A stretch of DNA of 41,417 bases, from NCBI GenBank assembly GCA_944326725.1, contig CALVFA010000021.1, positions 1-41,417 of the forward strand, read 5' to 3'. The translations under genes were made by a program, and so were the position numbers. Position 1 is the stretch's first letter, and every line of letters starts with the position of its first letter. Shown piece after piece: positions 34,165 to 41,417 of this stretch. Origin of the DNA: an uncultured Elusimicrobiales bacterium (GTDB lineage Bacteria > Elusimicrobiota > Elusimicrobia > Elusimicrobiales > Elusimicrobiaceae). Below the pieces are notes generated by a model. It saw nothing but the letters and a program-made list of their open reading frames with translations, was not told the DNA's origin and made no database searches.

Positions 34165-34209
34165 ATTATACATTCTTTGTTGTATAAAATACATTTTTAA
34201 ATGTATAAA
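34165..34209 (-). promoter_or_regulatory. dfx promoter with tandem 21-bp operator-like repeat
   Basis: Two head-to-tail 21-bp units (34168-34188 and 34189-34209) agree at 17 of 21 positions. Each is an inverted repeat ATACA-n8-TGTAT. On the minus strand a consensus TATAAT -10 (34165-34170) lies at one edge and the repeats cover the spacer and -35 zone, where no good -35 exists. This looks like the binding site of a regulator. The protein is unknown. Confidence 0.6.
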
Positions 34210-34484
34210 TATATAAATAAAGTATAAATAAGAATTTTTCTTAATTAATTATACTATATTTATATACAGCTATTATAAATTCTTTCCCCATAACCAACAA
34301 GACATAAAAGTAATTAGGAAAGTTTATGTAAAACTGTGGATAACTCTATTTTTTTGTTTTTTGTGGGTTAAAACTAAAAAATAGAATTTTTCATCTTTTT
34401 TAAAGGGGGATATAGCGGTTTTTTAAAAAAACGCCTATTTTAAGCCTTTTTCCTTTTTTAACGCTAAAATGCGTTTTTTTTAGG
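34210..34484. other. AT-rich stretch upstream of dnaA
   Basis: Very AT-rich, with many short TATA-like runs and no gene. It includes one perfect DnaA box TGTGGATAA (34335-34343) and could act in origin opening or dnaA autoregulation. Confidence 0.5.
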
Positions 34485-34513
34485 TTGACGCTGATTTTAA
34501 TAATTGGTAAGAT
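34485..34513 (+). promoter_or_regulatory. dnaA promoter
   Basis: TTGACG (34485-34490), a 17-nt spacer, TAAGAT (34508-34513). Transcription would begin at about 34520, giving a leader of only about 12-27 nt depending on the start codon. Confidence 0.65.
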
Positions 34514-34531
34514 TAAATATATCTTAATTTA

Positions 34532-35911
34532 TTGGCGGCACTAGAAGTGGACATTCTCTCAAACAGCGAAACACTCGCTCCTATATTTTCTGAAATAGAA
34601 ACCATCTTAGGCAAAGATACGTATGATATGTGGCTGCGGCCGGCAGTATTTGGTTTTGAAAATCAAACCCTTACTATACAACTGCCCAATCCGTTTTGGC
34701 AAAAAACCATACAAACCCGCTATGAACATATTATTAAAGACGCTTTTTTAAAACATACGGGGCTGGATATTACCGTTTCTTATATTATAAAGGAAGTAAA
34801 AGACCCTGTACAGGCCGTACTGGAAAACGCCCCGCAGACGCCCGCTGCGGCGCCTGTCATTAAAAAAAGTCCGTTCCCGGCGCGGCTGAATTCATCGTAC
34901 CGGTTTGATAATTTTATTGAGTCTCCTTCCAACCGCTTTGCGTATAAAGCGGCGCAGGCAGTTGTAAATAAAATGGGCAACCGCGAAAATAACCCCCTAG
35001 TGATTTATTCCACTCCGGGGCTGGGCAAGACCCATTTGCTGCACGCGATTGGAAACCAAATTTTACAGCAAAATCCCGGCGCGCGCGTACTATATATGTC
35101 CGGGGAAGAGTTTGTAGGGGAATATATAGAAGCTTTGCAAAACAAATCTTCGGAAAGTTTCCGCAAAAAATACCGCTCTTTGGATTGTTTTTTAATGGAT
35201 GATATCCAGTTTGTTGCCGGGAAGTCCGCCAGTGAGCTGGAATTTTTCTATACCTTTAATGCTTTATTTGAAAGCCGCAAACAAATCGTATTATCTTCAG
35301 ACCGCACCCCACAGCAGCTGGACCTTGACGAACGTTTATCCTCGCGCCTGCTGTCGGGTATTATTACGGAAATTAAAAAACCAAATTTAGAAACACGTAT
35401 TGCCATTTTACGCCAGAAAAGAGACTCTATCCATTTTGATATAGGCGATGATGTGATTGCTTTTATTGCAGAGGGAATACAAACCAATATCCGAGAACTG
35501 GAAGGATCTTTATTCCGGCTGGTTTCTTATTGCAGTACGCACGGCGTTATTCCCACTATTCCTATAGCCAAGGAACTGCTGGCTGATATTTTAAGCCAAG
35601 AAGAAGAACGCCTGGCTATTAATGTAGGCTCTATTAAAAAAGTAGTGGGTAAACACTTTAAAATTAATACGGAAGATTTTACTTCCAAACGCAAGACGCA
35701 GTCCGTTGCCTGGCCGCGCCAAATAGCCATGTTTTTATGCACAGAACTGACGGACTTGTCTTTGCCGGAAATTGGCCGTGAATTTAACCGCGACCACAGC
35801 ACCGTCGTACATGCGCGGGATTTGGTTAAAGAAAAGGTGAAAAACGATCCTTTCTTTGCCGCGGAAATAAACCAAATTATCAGCGATATTAAGGCTGTGG
35901 ATAAAAAATAA
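34532..35911 (+). CDS. dnaA: Chromosomal replication initiator DnaA
   Basis: A 459-aa DnaA, which binds DnaA boxes and opens the origin. In order: domain I ([20 protein letters not shown]), a short linker, the AAA+ domain with Walker [17 protein letters not shown] (Lys166), Walker [11 protein letters not shown] and sensor [10 protein letters not shown], and domain IV with the box-reading [10 protein letters not shown]. The usual first Gly of the P-loop (GxxGLGKT) is Ser160. The start is not certain: TTG at 34532 or GTG at 34547, neither with a Shine-Dalgarno. A DnaA box lies inside the last codons. Confidence 0.95.
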   Translation: MAALEVDILSNSETLAPIFSEIETILGKDTYDMWLRPAVFGFENQTLTIQLPNPFWQKTIQTRYEHIIKDAFLKHTGLDITVSYIIKEVKDPVQAVLENAPQTPAAAPVIKKSPFPARLNSSYRFDNFIESPSNRFAYKAAQAVVNKMGNRENNPLVIYSTPGLGKTHLLHAIGNQILQQNPGARVLYMSGEEFVGEYIEALQNKSSESFRKKYRSLDCFLMDDIQFVAGKSASELEFFYTFNALFESRKQIVLSSDRTPQQLDLDERLSSRLLSGIITEIKKPNLETRIAILRQKRDSIHFDIGDDVIAFIAEGIQTNIRELEGSLFRLVSYCSTHGVIPTIPIAKELLADILSQEEERLAINVGSIKKVVGKHFKINTEDFTSKRKTQSVAWPRQIAMFLCTELTDLSLPEIGREFNRDHSTVVHARDLVKEKVKNDPFFAAEINQIISDIKAVDKK

Positions 35912-36003
35912 AAAATAGTGGATAAAATACGGATAAGTAAAAAAACCGGATTATAAAAAAAATAAATGTGCATACTGTGTATAAAAACTAAAAGTTATGC
36001 ACA
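35896..36003. other. DnaA-box cluster, candidate oriC (dnaA-dnaN)
   Basis: TGTGGATAA (35896-35904, inside dnaA), AGTGGATAA (35917-35925, one mismatch), TGTGTATAA (35976-35984) and TTATGCACA (35995-36003). The last two fit the relaxed TTATNCACA. The intervening sequence is AT-rich. The dnaA-dnaN gap is the commonest place for bacterial oriC. Confidence 0.6.
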
Positions 36004-36058
36004 AACTAAAAAACAGATTTGTATTGGGCAGTACACTAAATCCACATCATAAACAGTA

Positions 36059-36064
36059 TATAAT
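36059..36064 (+). promoter_or_regulatory. Possible dnaN -10 box
   Basis: TATAAT, 15 nt before the dnaN ATG, with AGGA between; no clear -35. Confidence 0.35.
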
Positions 36065-36079
36065 AACAGGATTAAAAAC

Positions 36080-37189
36080 ATGAAGATAAATATTACTAAA
36101 GAAACTCTTTTGGAAGGAATCCAAGTGATTTCTGCCGGTGTGGCGTCTCGCACCACCTTGCCGATACTGCACAACTTTTTAATGGAAACGCAGGGCAATA
36201 AATTAAAATTAGTCCGCACGGATATGGAAATGGCCGTGGTGCATTATATTACTGCTGAAGTGGAAGAAGAAGGAAGCTTAACCGTACCTACCAAGGAATT
36301 TTCTGAAATTATTAAAAACCTGCCGGACGGAAAAGAAATTAATCTATTTACCGGGGAAAACAATAAATTTCATATTAAATCCGGCAAAAGCAAATTTTGG
36401 GTCATTGGCACGCCAAAATCAGAATATCCGGCTATTCCTGAAATTGAAAAAACGGGCAGCGTCAGCTTAAGCCCGCTGGCTTTGCAAAACATGATAGATA
36501 AAACCGCTTTTTCCGCTTCTACGCAGGAAACGCGCTATATCTTAAACGGGTTGTTGTGGAATAACACGGCAGATAAATTTGAAGTAGTAGCTACTGACGG
36601 CGGACGTTTGGCCGTGGCCAGCCATCCGGCGCTGCCTAATTCGGGCGAATTTAAAATTATTATTCCGACCAAAATTTTAAACGAAGTGGTGCGCTTTATT
36701 TCGTTGGCTAAGCCGGATAAAGAAGCCACCATTCAAGTCAATGTAGCTTCCAACCAAGTAAGCTTTGAATTAAATGAAACAACGTTTATTTCCCGTTTGA
36801 TTGAAGGAAATTTTCCCAACTACAACCAAGTGATTCCCACCAAGAAAAATATTTCTTTTGAAGTATTTACCAAAGAACTGTTGGCTTCCACCCGGCGCGC
36901 GGCTTTGTGCTCCGGCGAATTTGGAAGCACCGTCAAATTCCATATGGAAGAGAATACCATGACGGTTTCTTCTACTTCCCAGAATATGGAATTTACCGAT
37001 GAATTGCCGATAGAATACAGCCAGGAAGCGTTTGACTGTGCGTTTAATCCGCAATTTATTATTGACGTGTTAAAAAATGTAGGCAGCGAAAAAGTGGCCT
37101 TCTCTTTTATAAACGCTTCCCAGCCGGTACTGATAGAGCCGGTCGGCAGTGAAGATTTAAAATACGTCATTATGCCGGTGCGGATTTAA
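36080..37189 (+). CDS. dnaN: DNA polymerase III beta subunit (sliding clamp)
   Basis: A 369-aa beta clamp, which encircles DNA and holds the polymerase. It shows the family pattern over three repeated domains: TLLEGIQVISAGVASRTTLPILHNFLME at the start, VATDGGRLAVAS and IPTKILNEVVRF in the middle, and the C-terminal LIEPVGSEDLKYVIMPVR. Length is typical. AGGA lies 8 nt before the ATG. The next gene begins 2 nt after its stop. Confidence 0.97.
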   Translation: MKINITKETLLEGIQVISAGVASRTTLPILHNFLMETQGNKLKLVRTDMEMAVVHYITAEVEEEGSLTVPTKEFSEIIKNLPDGKEINLFTGENNKFHIKSGKSKFWVIGTPKSEYPAIPEIEKTGSVSLSPLALQNMIDKTAFSASTQETRYILNGLLWNNTADKFEVVATDGGRLAVASHPALPNSGEFKIIIPTKILNEVVRFISLAKPDKEATIQVNVASNQVSFELNETTFISRLIEGNFPNYNQVIPTKKNISFEVFTKELLASTRRAALCSGEFGSTVKFHMEENTMTVSSTSQNMEFTDELPIEYSQEAFDCAFNPQFIIDVLKNVGSEKVAFSFINASQPVLIEPVGSEDLKYVIMPVRI

Positions 37190-37191
37190 GT

Positions 37192-39973
<2,782 letters not shown>

Positions 39974-39979
39974 CCTATT

Positions 39980-40004
39980 CCCCGCGCCGCATGGGTGCGC
40001 GGGG
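39980..40004 (+). promoter_or_regulatory. Hairpin between gyrB and gyrA
   Basis: A perfect 8-bp stem CCCCGCGC / GCGCGGGG with a 9-nt loop, 6 nt after the gyrB stop. It has no T-run, so it is not a classical terminator. It may protect or process the mRNA. Confidence 0.55.
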
Positions 40005-40039
40005 AAACGATTTGAACGGTTTAACAGGAGTTGAACATC

Positions 40040-41417
40040 ATGAGCGAAGAATTGACGGGTGCGGCCCAAGAGCCGCAGCAAAACAACGTGGATTTGTTTG
40101 GCAATATCCAACAGCGCGATATCGCCAACGAAATGCGTTCCTACTATATTGACTACGCGATGAGCGTCATCGTCGGGCGTGCTTTGCCCGACGTGCGCGA
40201 CGGCCTAAAACCGGTGCACCGCCGCGTGCTCTATTCCATGAACGAAATGGGGCTCAAATACAATAAGCCCTACAAAAAATCCGCCCGCGTGGTCGGCGAT
40301 GTGTTGGGTAAATACCACCCGCACGGCGATACCGCCGTGTACGATACGCTGGTGCGCATGGTGCAGGACTTCTCTTTGCGTCAGCCGCTGATTGACGGAC
40401 AGGGCAACTTCGGCTCTATTGACGGCGACTCCGCTGCCGCCATGCGTTACACCGAGTGCCGCCTGCAGCGCATTTCAGACGAAATGCTCAACGATTTGGA
40501 CAAAGACACCGTCAAAATGATCCCCAACTACGACGGCTCTTTGCAAGAGCCTTCCGTCCTGCCGGCCAAACTGCCGGCGCTGCTGGTCAACGGGTCTTCC
40601 GGTATTGCTGTAGGTATGGCTACCAACATTCCCACCCATAACCTGGGCGAAGTGTGCGACGGGATTATCGCCTACATTAAAAACCCGGCCATTACCACCA
40701 AAGAGATGATGAAAATCATCAAAGGGCCCGATTTCCCGACGGGCGCCTGGATCCGCGGCACCAAAGGCATTTACGAGTACTTTGAAACGGGCCGCGGCAG
40801 CGTCAAAGTGCAGGCCTCTACCGAAATTGAAGAAAGAAAAGGCGGACGGGAAGCCATTATTGTAACGGCTATTCCGTACCAAGTCAACAAAACAGCGCTG
40901 ATTGAAAGCATTGTAGCGTTGGTGCGCGACAAAAAGATTACCGATATTTCCGATATCCGCGACGAGTCAGACCGCCGCGGTATGCGCCTGGTCATTGAAA
41001 TCAAGCGCGACGGCAATGCCCAGGTAGTTCTCAACCACCTGTTTAAACATACCCAGCTGCAGACTTCTTTTGCGGTCAATATGCTGGCGATTGTGGATGG
41101 ACGGCCCCGCATTCTCTCCCTTAAAGACGTGATGAAGGCCTACGTCAAACATCGCCAGGAAGTGGTCACCAACCGCACCAAATTTGACCTCAACAAAGCC
41201 CAGCGCAGAGAGCATATCCTCTCCGGACTGTTAATTGCCATTGCGCATATGGACGAAGTAGTGTCCATCATTCGCAACAGCCAAGATGTTCCGGCGGCCA
41301 AAATTGCGTTGATGAACAAATTCAGCCTCTCGGAAGTGCAGGCCCAGGCCATTTTGGATATGCGCTTGCACCAGCTGACGCAGCTGTCCTCTGCGGCGAT
41401 TGAGCAGGAGCAAAAAG
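40040..41417 (+). CDS. gyrA: DNA gyrase subunit A, 5' part (cut by the window edge)
   Basis: The first 459 codons of gyrA, open to the window end. The catalytic Tyr137 is in [11 protein letters not shown], and the winged-helix region shows [19 protein letters not shown]. The quinolone-region sequence is [17 protein letters not shown], with Thr98 at the place of E. coli Ser83 and Asp102 at that of Asp87; Thr there is the natural residue in some bacteria. An acidic N-terminal extension of about 20 residues ([14 protein letters not shown]) precedes the core. AGGAG stands 10 nt before the ATG, 66 nt after gyrB. Confidence 0.97.
   Translation, partial: MSEELTGAAQEPQQNNVDLFGNIQQRDIANEMRSYYIDYAMSVIVGRALPDVRDGLKPVHRRVLYSMNEMGLKYNKPYKKSARVVGDVLGKYHPHGDTAVYDTLVRMVQDFSLRQPLIDGQGNFGSIDGDSAAAMRYTECRLQRISDEMLNDLDKDTVKMIPNYDGSLQEPSVLPAKLPALLVNGSSGIAVGMATNIPTHNLGEVCDGIIAYIKNPAITTKEMMKIIKGPDFPTGAWIRGTKGIYEYFETGRGSVKVQASTEIEERKGGREAIIVTAIPYQVNKTALIESIVALVRDKKITDISDIRDESDRRGMRLVIEIKRDGNAQVVLNHLFKHTQLQTSFAVNMLAIVDGRPRILSLKDVMKAYVKHRQEVVTNRTKFDLNKAQRREHILSGLLIAIAHMDEVVSIIRNSQDVPAAKIALMNKFSLSEVQAQAILDMRLHQLTQLSSAAIEQEQK

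Noticed and set aside
40331-40345. Quinolone-resistance mutation in GyrA
   Set aside because: Thr at the Ser83-equivalent place is the natural residue in several bacteria; the sequence alone does not indicate acquired resistance.

Overview
The window looks like the replication-origin neighbourhood of a Gram-negative, anaerobic bacterium of moderate GC content. Gram-negative: a Kdo-8-phosphate phosphatase-like gene, three outer-membrane beta-barrel proteins ending in Phe, a CsgG-like lipoprotein and other lipoproteins. Anaerobic: a desulfoferrodoxin, a flavodiiron protein, a flavin reductase and a rubredoxin sit together. A member of Elusimicrobiota is my best guess, from the overall gene mix only; I cannot test it here.

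Layout. 1-7 kb (mostly minus strand): a tRNA methylthiotransferase/RsmE pair, the infC-rpmI-rplT operon, a small lipoprotein, a DUF2807 protein and two tandem secreted paralogues. 7-9.5 kb (plus): nusB-ligA. 10-15 kb (minus): a chain M3 peptidase > type II pantothenate kinase > squalene/phytoene synthase-like > TPR protein. 15-16.6 kb (plus): pyruvoyl arginine decarboxylase plus agmatinase, a route from arginine to putrescine. 17-22 kb (minus): two beta-barrel paralogues, then CsgG-like lipoprotein > small membrane protein > serS > TPR protein with overlapping or near-touching ends. 22-26.4 kb (plus): kdsC-like, a third beta-barrel, DUF1646, MgtC, DegT aminotransferase. 26.4-31.4 kb (minus): a gene-free kilobase, then parB, parA, lepB and a glycosyltransferase, with four parS-like palindromes. 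31.6-34.1 kb (minus): desulfoferrodoxin > flavodiiron protein > flavin reductase > rubredoxin, an O2/superoxide/NO detoxification set. 34.5-41.4 kb (plus): dnaA, dnaN, a DUF721 (DciA-like) gene, gyrB and the first 459 codons of gyrA.

Genes left of dnaA are mainly on the minus strand and those right of it on the plus strand, as expected if replication starts near dnaA. DnaA boxes occur in two places: at the end of dnaA and in the dnaA-dnaN gap, and, interleaved with parS sites, between lepB and parA.

Most notable observations: (1) five genes of unrelated function have a -10 box (usually extended TGnTATAAT) ending 6-7 nt before the ATG and no Shine-Dalgarno, implying leaderless mRNAs; (2) a compact cluster of DnaA boxes and parS palindromes upstream of parA, including a 12-bp inverted pair of DnaA boxes abutting a parS; (3) a tandem 21-bp operator-like repeat over the desulfoferrodoxin promoter; (4) a 'split Hrb' (separate flavin reductase and rubredoxin) beside the flavodiiron gene; (5) a DnaA P-loop lacking its usual first Gly. 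No tRNA, rRNA, CRISPR array, insertion sequence or phage gene was recognised. The window does not show an obvious new defence or biosynthetic system.
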